A stretch of 8,509 bases of DNA from Bacteroidota bacterium (GCA_018267795.1 JAFDXS010000071.1:1-8509), one strand, 5' to 3'. Counted from the first letter of the stretch, positions 1 through 7,308 are shown. Numbers and translations are program-made. The notes: generated by a model from the letters alone, not told the origin.

Positions 1-1559
1 GACGTGTAGTGCAGGAACGCACGTATAAATCAATCTCTTTTCATAGAGATTATAAATCTTATTTTCCTATAGCCGTAAATGTTGTTACTGCACAAGGAAT
101 ACAAACCAAAAACCTAAATGACCTAAAGGAAAAGGATATAGTGCAGCTGCACAGCAATGAAATAATACCCGCAGATGCTATAGCAGTAAAAGGAAAGGCA
201 AAGATCGACTATAGCTTCGTGACAGGAGAAAGTGAACCCGTGAGTATAAATTCAGGTGAGATGCTATATGCGGGCGGAAAACAGGTAGGCGAAGAGCTTA
301 CCATACAAATAATAAAGCCTGTCGCCGGGAGTTATCTTACCTCGCTATGGAACCATTATGCTTTTTCAAAAAACAAAACAGAACAAAACATAAATGAAAG
401 CAGAGTGCAGTTGCTAAGCAAGTACTTCACTTACATTTTGTTTTTATTAGCAGGCATTACTGCAGCTTATTGGGCGATGCATGACAGCAGCAAAATACTA
501 CCAAGTGTATCTGCCATGCTGATAGTGGCATGCCCCTGTGCGCTTTTATTATCTGCTACATTTACAAATGGGAACCTTTTGCGCATATTGAGTGACAATG
601 GGCTTTTTTTGCGCGATGCCTCTGTAATAGAGCAACTGGGCAATATAAATGACATAGTATTTGATAAAACAGGGACACTGACACAAGGCGGCAGCAATAT
701 AACATGCAGCGGACATCAGCTAACAACAGACGAAGAAAAATGGGTGTACTCTGTTGCAAAGTCGAGTAAGCATCCATACAGCAAGGCATTAGCTGCTTAT
801 TTTAATTCAAATGACGCTGTTGACATTACGGGATGGAAAGAAATAACCGGGAAAGGAATAGAAGCATATTTTGAAGGTAATCTTATCAAGATAGGCTCAG
901 CTGAATTTGTTGGTATTGCTGAAAATGACAAAGAGCATGCGCCAATATATGTGCGCATAAACAACAATATTACAGCCTTTTATTTACAGCCTGCATTTCG
1001 CGAGGCTATTCCGGAAATAATGCCGGAACTAAAAAAGGATTATACGCTTTCACTATTATCGGGTGATAATAGCAGGCAAAAAGATGCACTGCAACAATTA
1101 TTTGGTACCAACAGCGAATTGTTATTTGAGCAAAAACCGCTGGATAAGCTTAATTATATTGAAACACGCCAGCACAAGGGCAAAAAGGTATTAATGCTGG
1201 GCGATGGACTGAATGATGCAGGAGCACTACAGCAAAGCGATGTAGGGATCACCCTGGCTGATGACATAAATAATTTCACCCCTTCCTGCGATGCAATATT
1301 GAATGCAAATAACTTCATAAAGTTCCCTTCTCTACTGAAACTTGCTAAGTCCGGAAAAGCAATTATCGCATTCAGCTTTATCATCTCCATACTCTATAAC
1401 ATTATTGGCCTTTTGATATCCGTGCAAGGCAAAATGAGCCCTATGATAGCTGCGATATTAATGCCCATAAGCACACTAAGCATAGTACTGATAACTACAG
1501 GCATAAGCAGTATTGCTGCAAAATATTTCCACCTATCGCTGAAGGCGGGCAATGTGTGA
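1..1559 (+). CDS. ccoI: Copper-translocating P1B-type ATPase CcoI/FixI, 5'-truncated by window edge
   Basis: Heavy-metal P-type ATPase that moves copper across the inner membrane for assembly of the cbb3 oxidase CuB centre. The reading frame (codons from base 3) is open to the window edge, so the GTG at 9 is an internal codon and not a real start. The N-terminal metal-binding domain and first membrane helices, probably about a third of the protein, lie upstream. Numbering from base 9, the visible motifs are: actuator TGES at 72-75; membrane metal site CPC at 175-177, followed by ALLLSATF; phosphorylation site DKTGT from D219; the HP dipeptide of the nucleotide domain at 255-256; and hinge GDGLND at 398-403. 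Two C-terminal helices carry YN and a PMIAAILMPIS motif typical of the copper subgroup. Helices lie near 137-156, 166-190, 455-475 and 484-505. The downstream ccoS and cco structural genes support CcoI over a general CopA efflux pump. The family assignment is firm; the substrate is inferred from motif and context. Confidence 0.94.
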   Translation, partial: RVVQERTYKSISFHRDYKSYFPIAVNVVTAQGIQTKNLNDLKEKDIVQLHSNEIIPADAIAVKGKAKIDYSFVTGESEPVSINSGEMLYAGGKQVGEELTIQIIKPVAGSYLTSLWNHYAFSKNKTEQNINESRVQLLSKYFTYILFLLAGITAAYWAMHDSSKILPSVSAMLIVACPCALLLSATFTNGNLLRILSDNGLFLRDASVIEQLGNINDIVFDKTGTLTQGGSNITCSGHQLTTDEEKWVYSVAKSSKHPYSKALAAYFNSNDAVDITGWKEITGKGIEAYFEGNLIKIGSAEFVGIAENDKEHAPIYVRINNNITAFYLQPAFREAIPEIMPELKKDYTLSLLSGDNSRQKDALQQLFGTNSELLFEQKPLDKLNYIETRQHKGKKVLMLGDGLNDAGALQQSDVGITLADDINNFTPSCDAILNANNFIKFPSLLKLAKSGKAIIAFSFIISILYNIIGLLISVQGKMSPMIAAILMPISTLSIVLITTGISSIAAKYFHLSLKAGNV

Positions 1560-1584
1560 AAAACATGATTATTATCATGTTTTT
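1559..1584 (+). terminator. Perfect AT-rich hairpin after ccoI (possible terminator)
   Basis: An 11-bp perfect inverted repeat (AAAAACATGAT and ATCATGTTTTT) separated by the 4-nt loop TATT begins on the last base of the ccoI stop codon and ends in five T residues. This is the shape of a rho-independent terminator and could act in both directions. The stem has only two G-C pairs, so it would be weak, and the run of A and T contributes much of the pairing. It separates ccoI from the oxidase operon. It may instead, or also, be a regulator binding site (see the overlapping entry). Confidence 0.45.
1565..1578. promoter_or_regulatory. Candidate FNR/FixK-like operator upstream of ccoS-ccoNO
   Basis: The core of the palindrome reads ATGAT-TATT-ATCAT. 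It matches the Crp/Fnr-family box TTGAT-N4-ATCAA at 8 of 10 defined positions, with the same 4-nt spacing. FNR, Anr and FixK control cco operons in proteobacteria through such boxes. Here it lies ahead of the cbb3 structural genes and roughly 60-65 bp upstream of the start point expected from the candidate promoter, a common activator distance. The outer T/A positions differ from consensus, no regulator gene is in the window, and the same bases can be read as a terminator stem, so this is a hypothesis. Confidence 0.3.
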
Positions 1585-1622
1585 CTCTGAGTATCATCAT
1601 AGTACAAGCTAAGCCCCAAAAG

Positions 1623-1630
1623 TAGTTTTG
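1623..1630 (+). promoter_or_regulatory. Possible Bacteroidota -7 promoter element for the ccoS-hemN operon
   Basis: TAGTTTTG fits the Bacteroidota -7 consensus TAnnTTTG exactly and lies 21 nt before the ccoS start, which would give a very short leader. No clear TTTG -33 element is seen at the expected distance; an activator-dependent promoter could lack one. The motif is short and AT-rich, so a chance match is quite possible. It is the only plausible promoter position in the window, because later gaps are 25 nt or less. Confidence 0.27.
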
Positions 1631-1651
1631 AAGAATAAATAGTTCTGCAAA

Positions 1652-1816
1652 ATGAGTGTCTTATATCTTCTTGTGATAGCGAGTATAGCAGTAGCAGCAA
1701 CGTTTCTTATCGCCTTTATCTGGAGCATAAAAACCAACCAGTATGAAGACCAGAAAGGATCAGCAATGAGAATGCTTTACGACAATGATACTGATATAGA
1801 TAATAAACAATTCTAA
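1652..1816 (+). CDS. ccoS: CcoS, small cbb3 oxidase maturation protein
   Basis: Small inner-membrane protein of 54 residues needed for insertion of the haem b and copper cofactors into CcoN in studied proteobacteria. It is recognised by one N-terminal membrane helix (about residues 3-24), followed by the family pattern WSIKTNQYEDQKGSAMRMLYD, in which a small basic stretch leads into Gln-x-x-Asp, Gly and an acidic Asp-rich tail. Typical CcoS proteins are 45-70 residues, so the length is normal. The ATG at 1652 places the helix at the very N-terminus; there is no Shine-Dalgarno sequence, as at most starts here. It lies 92 nt after ccoI and 14 nt before ccoNO, and is probably the first gene of the oxidase operon. 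Confidence rests on motif plus context. Confidence 0.9.
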   Translation: MSVLYLLVIASIAVAATFLIAFIWSIKTNQYEDQKGSAMRMLYDNDTDIDNKQF

Positions 1817-1830
1817 AAACAGCGTAATAG

Positions 1831-4035
1831 ATGCAAAATTCATCACAGCCTGAAAAACCATCTCAGGACACTTCAGCACAGGAAGTCAAGCTTCACTCCA
1901 GTGTGGGTGAAATGGACAAGTTTTTTTATGACAACAAAATTGTAAAATGGTTTGCTTATGCTACCATATTCTGGGGCATAGTGGGCATGCTTGCCGGGCT
2001 GTATGCTGCATTACAATTAGTATGGCCTGCATTGAGCTTGAACACTGCTGCTACTACATTTGGCCGTGTGCGTCCTGTGCATACTAATGCCGTGATATTC
2101 GCATTTGTAGGCAATGGCATATTCATGGGTGTATATTATTCATTGCAGCGCTTATGCAAGGCGCGTATGTTTAGCGATAAGCTGAGCAAGATACATTTCT
2201 GGGGTTGGCAATCCATTATTGTCCTCGCTGCAGTGACCTTGCTTGCTGGCTATACCTCAGGCAAAGAATATGCAGAGCTTGAATGGCCTATAGACATACT
2301 GATAGCTGTGGTATGGGTAACCTTTGGCTGGAATATGTTTGGAACAATACTGAAACGCCGTGAACGCCATCTGTATGTAGCTATATGGTTTTACATAGCC
2401 ACATTTGTTACCGTTGCAATGCTGCATATAGTTAATTCTATAGAGCTTCCTTACTCAACACTGAAATCATACTCATGGTATGCAGGTGTACAGGATGCAT
2501 TGGTACAATGGTGGTACGGGCATAATGCAGTCGCATTCTTCCTTACCACACCTTACCTGGGTCTTATGTATTACTTCCTGCCTAAGGCAGCTAACCGCCC
2601 TGTATATTCTTATCGTCTTTCTATTGTTCACTTCTGGGCATTAATATTCCTGTATATATGGGCAGGCCCGCATCACCTGCTTTATACTGCACTGCCTAAC
2701 TGGGCACAATCATTAGGTACTGTATTCTCAGTCATGCTTATAGCTCCGTCATGGGGTGGTATGATAAATGGCTTGCTTACACTACGCGGCGCATGGGATA
2801 AGGTACGTGAAGATGTGGTATTAAAATTTATGGTAGTAGCCATCACCGCCTACGGTATGGCCACTTTTGAAGGCCCTATGCTAAGCCTGAAAAGTGTGAA
2901 TGCAATAAGCCACTTTACCGACTGGACCATTGCACACGTACACGTTGGTGCATTGGGCTGGAATGGCTTCCTGACATTTGGCATCCTCTACTGGCTCATA
3001 CCACGCATATTTAAAACTCAACTATACTCGAATAAACTTGCAAATTGGCATTTCCTTATCGGCACATTAGGCATTGTATTCTATGCTATACCCATGTACT
3101 GGGCAGGCTTTATGCAAAGCCTTGCATGGAAGGAGTTTACACCAGAAGGCCAATTGAAATATCAGTTCCTTGAAACTGTACAGCAGATGAAACCATTCTA
3201 TGCAATGCGTAGTGTGGGTGGCACATTGTACCTGATCGGTGCATTAATGATGACTTACAACTTGTTTAAAACAGTACGTTCTGGTAAGGCTGTAAACGAT
3301 GAGCCAGCTGAAGCAATGCCGCTAAATAAAAACTACCAGATACAAGGCAAAGAACACTGGCACCGCTGGATAGAACGCCGCCCTGTACAGTTTATGTTCT
3401 GGAGCCTGGTAGTAGTAATAATAGGTGGCGTAGTGGAGTTCGTTCCTACCTTCCTGGTGAAAAGCAATATACCTACCATAGCCAGTGTAAAACCATACAC
3501 GCCGCTGGAGCTGCAAGGACGTGATATATATGTAAGAGAAGGCTGCTATAACTGCCATAGCCAGATGATACGACCATTCCGCAGTGAGGTAGCAAGATAT
3601 GGTGAATACTCAAAGGCTGGTGAGTTTGTTTACGACCACCCTTTCCAGTGGGGCAGCAAACGTACGGGGCCGGATCTGGCGCGCGTAGGCGGAAAGTATC
3701 CTGACAGCTGGCACTTTAACCACATGTATGAGCCGAACAGTATGTCTCCGGGAACTGTAATGCCGCGCTATACCTGGCTGTTCGATAACAAGCTTGATAC
3801 CGCTATTACTCCTGCCAAAATAAGGGCTATGCAAACATTAGGAGTCCCTTACCCTGCAGGTTATGACAAAGTAGCCAACCGCGACCTTATGAAGCAAGCC
3901 GAGCAAATACAAGGCAACCTGGCAAAAGACAAAATAAACATAAAGAGTGACAGGGAAATAATTGCAGTGATCGCATACCTGCAGCGCCTGGGAAAAGATA
4001 TTAAGATGGAACAAAAGACAGCATCAGCCAATTAA
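1831..4035 (+). CDS. ccoNO: Fused cbb3 oxidase subunits I and II (CcoN-CcoO)
   Basis: Catalytic core of the cbb3 oxidase, which reduces O2 to water and conserves the energy as proton translocation. Residues 1 to about 480 are CcoN: H84 (RPVHTN) and H371 match the low-spin haem b ligands, H369 (HVHV) the haem b3 ligand, and H231 (WYGH) with H281-H282 (GPHH) the CuB ligands. Y275, six residues before H281, matches the cross-linked active-site Tyr of helix VII. The conserved KEYAELEWP acidic motif is at 145-153. A polar linker (about 480-510) joins CcoO, which has a membrane anchor near 519-540 and one periplasmic haem c site C572-Y-N-C575-H576 in the hallmark REGCYNCHSQMIRPFR context. M644 (TVMP) is the likely axial ligand. 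In proteobacteria these are two genes; a single chain is typical of Bacteroidota. No frameshift is apparent, all key residues are present, and ccoQ follows after 22 nt. Confidence 0.98.
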   Translation: MQNSSQPEKPSQDTSAQEVKLHSSVGEMDKFFYDNKIVKWFAYATIFWGIVGMLAGLYAALQLVWPALSLNTAATTFGRVRPVHTNAVIFAFVGNGIFMGVYYSLQRLCKARMFSDKLSKIHFWGWQSIIVLAAVTLLAGYTSGKEYAELEWPIDILIAVVWVTFGWNMFGTILKRRERHLYVAIWFYIATFVTVAMLHIVNSIELPYSTLKSYSWYAGVQDALVQWWYGHNAVAFFLTTPYLGLMYYFLPKAANRPVYSYRLSIVHFWALIFLYIWAGPHHLLYTALPNWAQSLGTVFSVMLIAPSWGGMINGLLTLRGAWDKVREDVVLKFMVVAITAYGMATFEGPMLSLKSVNAISHFTDWTIAHVHVGALGWNGFLTFGILYWLIPRIFKTQLYSNKLANWHFLIGTLGIVFYAIPMYWAGFMQSLAWKEFTPEGQLKYQFLETVQQMKPFYAMRSVGGTLYLIGALMMTYNLFKTVRSGKAVNDEPAEAMPLNKNYQIQGKEHWHRWIERRPVQFMFWSLVVVIIGGVVEFVPTFLVKSNIPTIASVKPYTPLELQGRDIYVREGCYNCHSQMIRPFRSEVARYGEYSKAGEFVYDHPFQWGSKRTGPDLARVGGKYPDSWHFNHMYEPNSMSPGTVMPRYTWLFDNKLDTAITPAKIRAMQTLGVPYPAGYDKVANRDLMKQAEQIQGNLAKDKINIKSDREIIAVIAYLQRLGKDIKMEQKTASAN

Positions 4036-4057
4036 TTCAATATTAAATACTTCGATT

Positions 4058-4240
4058 ATGAAATTCATTAATTATCTGGAACATATCACGGGGGTATCCA
4101 TTTATCCGCTCATTTCGCTGCTGGTCTTTTTTCTCTTTTTCACAGCACTCACCATAGGAGTACTAAAGGCAAGCAAGAAGTATATGGTTGCAATGAAAAA
4201 CATTCCTCTTTCTGACGAGAACAACAATAAAAACAATTAA
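4058..4240 (+). CDS. ccoQ: CcoQ/FixQ-like small cbb3 oxidase subunit
   Basis: A 60-residue protein with one strong membrane helix (about residues 15-36, ending FFLFFTALTIGVL), a short basic stretch (KASKKY) and a polar Asn-rich tail. CcoQ is a small single-helix subunit that stabilises CcoP binding to the core in some proteobacteria. The sequence is poorly conserved across phyla, so the call rests on size, topology and position between ccoNO and ccoP (22 nt after one, 6 nt before the other). The start ATG has no Shine-Dalgarno sequence. Regulation is presumably shared with the operon. Confidence 0.82.
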   Translation: MKFINYLEHITGVSIYPLISLLVFFLFFTALTIGVLKASKKYMVAMKNIPLSDENNNKNN

Positions 4241-4246
4241 TAATTT

Positions 4247-5422
4247 ATGCGTACTTTTTTCATTAGATTATTATCAATCATAATGCCGCTGGCAGTTCCT
4301 CTTGCGGCATTGGCCGAGGAGCCTGTAACACAAGCAGACAAAAGCACATCATACAACCCGGTATTGATATCGCTTGTGAGCTTAATGATTGTGCTGTTAT
4401 TTGTGATAGGTGGTATAAGTTATGTACTTCGTCAGTTGGTATTTACATACAGGGATAAAGCACGAGAAGAAAGAAAAAATAACCAACTTGTAAAGACGAT
4501 CTTACTTCTGATTGCACTTTCAATACCATCGTATGTTATGGCGCAGACTGCAGCAGACACAACTGCGGCAGCACCACATGTATCCCCGTATATCAATGGC
4601 ATACCGCGTACAGATTTTTATGCCTTAATGTCCTTCATTGGGTTTGAGATTTTTATTGTATTCGCGCTATTGCTTATTATTCGCACAATGGTGAACCTTA
4701 TCCGGAACAAACCAGAGCTGCACACCGAAGGAAAAGCTATACTCAGGCGTTCATTTTTCGATCGCTTTAATAAATCAGTATCCCTGGAAAATGAGGCTGC
4801 TGTGCTCACAGATCACGATTATGACGGCATACGCGAACTGGATAACGATCTGCCACCCTGGTGGAAATATGGATTTTATTTGACCATAATTGTAGCCATT
4901 GTATATACGTGGTACTTCAATTTCGGCGGCGGCCCAACGCAGTTCGATGAATACCGGGTGGAAGTGCAAAAAGGTGAAGAAGCAAAGGCAGCGTACCTGG
5001 CTAAAACAGCTAATAATGTAGATGAAAACAGTGTGACAATGGTAACCGACGCTGCTGATATCAGCAGCGCGCAAGCAACATTTCAAACCATTTGCTCTGC
5101 TTGCCATGCAAAAGATGGTGGTGGTGGTGTAGGACCAAATCTTACAGACGACTATTGGATACACGGCGGGAATATAAAAGATGTGTTTAAATCAATAAAA
5201 TACGGCTGGCCTGAAAAGGGCATGAAAAGCTGGAAAGATGACTTTTCGCCTAAGCAAATTGCGGCATTGGCCAGTTACGTAAAATCATTACATGGTTCAA
5301 AGCCCGCAGCACCTAAAGACAAACAAGGCGAACTGTATGTGGAAGGCGGCAACCAAACAGCTGATACTGCTACACACCCAACTTCTGCGATAGAGAAAAA
5401 AGCCCTTACAAAAAAAGGATAG
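4247..5422 (+). CDS. ccoP: cbb3 oxidase subunit III CcoP, mono-haem with extended N-terminus
   Basis: Membrane-anchored cytochrome c subunit that passes electrons towards CcoO and CcoN. Residues about 165-225 are the FixP N-terminal domain, with the hallmark DHDYDGIRELDNDLPPWW (189-206) and a membrane helix at about 207-225. The periplasmic cytochrome has one CXXCH (C283-S-A-C286-H287), a Gly-rich GGGGVGPNL loop and probable axial M326 in a KGMKSW context. Proteobacterial CcoP normally has two CXXCH sites; only one is present here. The first 150 residues are additional: a signal-like hydrophobic segment (5-23), a helix (37-60), a charged loop (RDKAREERK), a second signal-like segment ending near VMAQTA (83-102), and another helix (125-150). 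The two halves look alike in layout. The C-terminal tail (about 350-391) is polar and low in complexity. The identity is secure; the role of the N-terminal region is unknown to me. Confidence 0.95.
   Translation: MRTFFIRLLSIIMPLAVPLAALAEEPVTQADKSTSYNPVLISLVSLMIVLLFVIGGISYVLRQLVFTYRDKAREERKNNQLVKTILLLIALSIPSYVMAQTAADTTAAAPHVSPYINGIPRTDFYALMSFIGFEIFIVFALLLIIRTMVNLIRNKPELHTEGKAILRRSFFDRFNKSVSLENEAAVLTDHDYDGIRELDNDLPPWWKYGFYLTIIVAIVYTWYFNFGGGPTQFDEYRVEVQKGEEAKAAYLAKTANNVDENSVTMVTDAADISSAQATFQTICSACHAKDGGGGVGPNLTDDYWIHGGNIKDVFKSIKYGWPEKGMKSWKDDFSPKQIAALASYVKSLHGSKPAAPKDKQGELYVEGGNQTADTATHPTSAIEKKALTKKG
5050..5069. repeat. 20-bp perfect palindrome inside ccoP
   Basis: The arms CGCTGCTGAT and ATCAGCAGCG are exact reverse complements with no spacer. 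The site lies in the linker just before the cytochrome domain and encodes Asp-Ala-Ala-Asp-Ile-Ser-Ser-Ala. It is GC-rich against the surrounding AT-rich sequence. It could form an mRNA hairpin or bind a dimeric protein, or may simply arise from repeated Ala and Ser codons. The repeat itself is certain; its function is unknown. Confidence 0.5.
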
Positions 5423-5447
5423 AAAGAAAAGTTTTAAAAGGTACAAA

Positions 5448-6851
5448 ATGAGTAATGCAGCACAGGACGTCTCGTTTAGAGATAGAGTAGCAACGATAGA
5501 CAAAGAGGGCAAAAGAATATGGATGTTTCCACAAAAACCTAAGGGTACTTTCTATAATCGGCGCACGCTATTTAGCATACTCTATCTCATTCTGTTTTTC
5601 AGCCTTCCATTTATTAAAATGAATGGACACCCGATATTCCTGATAAATATCCTGGAACGAAAATTTATATTGTTTGGGCAGATATTCTGGCCGCAGGACT
5701 TCTTCATATTCGGTTTGGGCATGGTTGTCTTTGTTGTATTTGTTACATTGTTCACCGTTGTCTTTGGTCGTATTTTCTGTGGGTGGATGTGCCCGCAAAC
5801 CATATTCATGGAAATGGTTTTCCGGAAAGTTGAATACTGGATAGAAGGAGATCGTGCAGCCCAGATGATGCTGGCAAAAGCCCCATGGAATACAAAAAAG
5901 ATATTTAAGAAAACAAGCAAATGGGTTGTATTCTGGCTAATAAGTTTTCTTATTGCTAACACTTTCCTATCCTATATAATAGGTATTGACCAACTTGAAA
6001 AAATAGTAACGGAACCAGTTGGCAAACATTTAGGCGGGTTTATTTCAATATTTATTTTCACTTCGGTATTCTTCCTTGTATATGCATGGTTTAGGGAGCA
6101 GGTATGCACCGTAGTTTGTCCTTATGGCCGTCTGCAGAGTGTATTGCTGGATAGCAATTCTATAATTGTAGCCTATGATTATGTCAGGGGCGAACCAAGA
6201 GGTAAATTTAAAAAGAACCAGGAACGCGCCATTGGCGATTGCATTGATTGCGAACAATGTGTAAAGGTATGCCCTACAGGCATAGACATACGTAACGGAA
6301 CGCAAATGGAATGTGTGAATTGCACCGCATGTATAGATGCCTGCAATCATATGATGGATGCCGTGGGTTTACCGCGCAATCTAATACGCTATGATTCAGA
6401 AAACGGCATTAAAAACAAAAAACGTCCGGGCTTTACACCAAGAATGAAAGCTTATACTGCTGTGATGTGTGTGCTACTCGGTATATTAACATATTTATTG
6501 GCAAGCAGAACAGATGTAGATATAAATATGCTGCGCACACCGGGACAACTATATCAACCACAACCCAATAACCAGATAAGCAATCTTTATAACTACAAGC
6601 TTATCAATAAAACTTACCAGGATAAGACCGTAACGCTGAAACCTGAGAACTTTAAAGGAACAATAAAGCTGGTGGGAGAAACCCAACTAAAAATACCAAA
6701 AGAAGGCTATACCTCAGGCTCTCTATTTATATACCTTGATAATAATACTGTAACAAAAACGAAGACACCTTTAAACATCGGCGTATATGAAGGTGATAAA
6801 AAAATAAAAACAATTCATACCAGTTTCCTTGGACCATTCGTTGGAAGCTAG
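5448..6851 (+). CDS. ccoG: CcoG (RdxA/FixG), cbb3 assembly cupric reductase with two 4Fe-4S clusters
   Basis: Polytopic membrane iron-sulfur protein. CcoG is reported to reduce Cu(II) to Cu(I) to supply copper for cbb3 assembly. Helices lie near 41-58, 84-106, 159-180, 197-214 and 335-353. Membrane-border cysteine motifs FCGWMCPQ (C111, C115) and CTVVCPYG (C220, C224) are present. A bacterial ferredoxin domain follows: C265, C268, C271, C275-P and C289, C292, C295, C299, enough for two 4Fe-4S clusters. The last 100 residues after the final helix form the periplasmic immunoglobulin-like FixG C-terminal domain. The length of 467 residues is normal for the family. The start ATG lies 25 nt after ccoP with a weak AAAAGG upstream, the only Shine-Dalgarno-like sequence among these genes. 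ccoH follows after 15 nt, the usual ccoGH pair. Confidence 0.96.
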   Translation: MSNAAQDVSFRDRVATIDKEGKRIWMFPQKPKGTFYNRRTLFSILYLILFFSLPFIKMNGHPIFLINILERKFILFGQIFWPQDFFIFGLGMVVFVVFVTLFTVVFGRIFCGWMCPQTIFMEMVFRKVEYWIEGDRAAQMMLAKAPWNTKKIFKKTSKWVVFWLISFLIANTFLSYIIGIDQLEKIVTEPVGKHLGGFISIFIFTSVFFLVYAWFREQVCTVVCPYGRLQSVLLDSNSIIVAYDYVRGEPRGKFKKNQERAIGDCIDCEQCVKVCPTGIDIRNGTQMECVNCTACIDACNHMMDAVGLPRNLIRYDSENGIKNKKRPGFTPRMKAYTAVMCVLLGILTYLLASRTDVDINMLRTPGQLYQPQPNNQISNLYNYKLINKTYQDKTVTLKPENFKGTIKLVGETQLKIPKEGYTSGSLFIYLDNNTVTKTKTPLNIGVYEGDKKIKTIHTSFLGPFVGS

Positions 6852-6866
6852 CCTAAACGTTATTAT

Positions 6867-7307
6867 ATGCATATAAATTGGGGAACTAAAATAGCTATAT
6901 TATATCTGTCATTTGTAGCACTGATCATTACATTAGTAGTAAGCAGTACACATCAGAAATTTGATCTTGTATCTAACGATTATTACAAGCAGGAGATAGA
7001 ATACCAGCATGTAATAGATGCATCAAAAAATCAGGCTGCCCTTTCTGCTCCTATATCGTTACTGAAGACCGACGATAACATAACAATAAATTTTCCTCCG
7101 GATTTTAAAGATGCCAACATTACCGGCACTATACAATTTTATTCTCCAGTAGATGCCTCACTGGATAGGAAATTTGATATAGCAACCGCTAATAACAGCA
7201 TGGCAATTAACAGTAAAGAGCTGCATAAAACGAACTACAAAGTAAAAATAAGCTGGCTGGCTAATGGCAAAAACTATTACCAGGAAACAGCATTAAATCT
7301 TAATTAG
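6867..7307 (+). CDS. ccoH: CcoH/FixH, cbb3 oxidase assembly protein
   Basis: A 146-residue single-span membrane protein of the FixH family, needed for stable assembly of the cbb3 complex in studied proteobacteria, where it contacts CcoN and the assembly intermediates. The N-terminal helix is at about residues 6-27 (WGTKIAILYLSF onward). It is followed by the family pattern DLVSNDYYKQEIEYQHVID, and then a beta-rich periplasmic domain of about 90 residues. The length is normal. The ATG at 6867 puts a short cytoplasmic N-terminus before the helix, as expected; it has no Shine-Dalgarno sequence. It lies 15 nt after ccoG, its standard partner. The stop TAG is one base from the ATG of the next gene, which suggests translational coupling. 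Confidence 0.92.
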   Translation: MHINWGTKIAILYLSFVALIITLVVSSTHQKFDLVSNDYYKQEIEYQHVIDASKNQAALSAPISLLKTDDNITINFPPDFKDANITGTIQFYSPVDASLDRKFDIATANNSMAINSKELHKTNYKVKISWLANGKNYYQETALNLN

Positions 7308-7308
7308 T

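Noticed and set aside
9..11. GTG as the start codon of the first gene
   Set aside because: The frame stays open upstream to the window edge, and the protein lacks the N-terminal half of the membrane part of a P1B ATPase, so the gene simply runs in from outside.
1585..1651. Possible small RNA or riboswitch in the ccoI-ccoS gap
   Set aside because: After the hairpin there are only 67 bases with no further stable stem or recognisable riboswitch core.
5112..5130. Run of GGT repeats in ccoP as a possible slippage (phase variation) tract
   Set aside because: Only four trinucleotide units encoding the normal Gly-rich loop after CXXCH; a change in unit number would stay in frame, so no on/off switching would result.
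4775..5164. 129-codon open frame on the minus strand inside ccoP
   Set aside because: It is fully covered by a well-supported ccoP, shows no recognisable domain, and looks like a shadow frame; the same applies to the 126- and 101-codon minus-strand frames inside ccoG and the 123-codon frame opposite hemN.
6863..6876. 14-bp AT-rich palindrome (TTATATG and CATATAA) over the ccoH start codon
   Set aside because: A spacer-free palindrome of this size in AT-rich DNA is expected about once by chance in a window this long, and ATGCAT arises from the start codon and a His codon.
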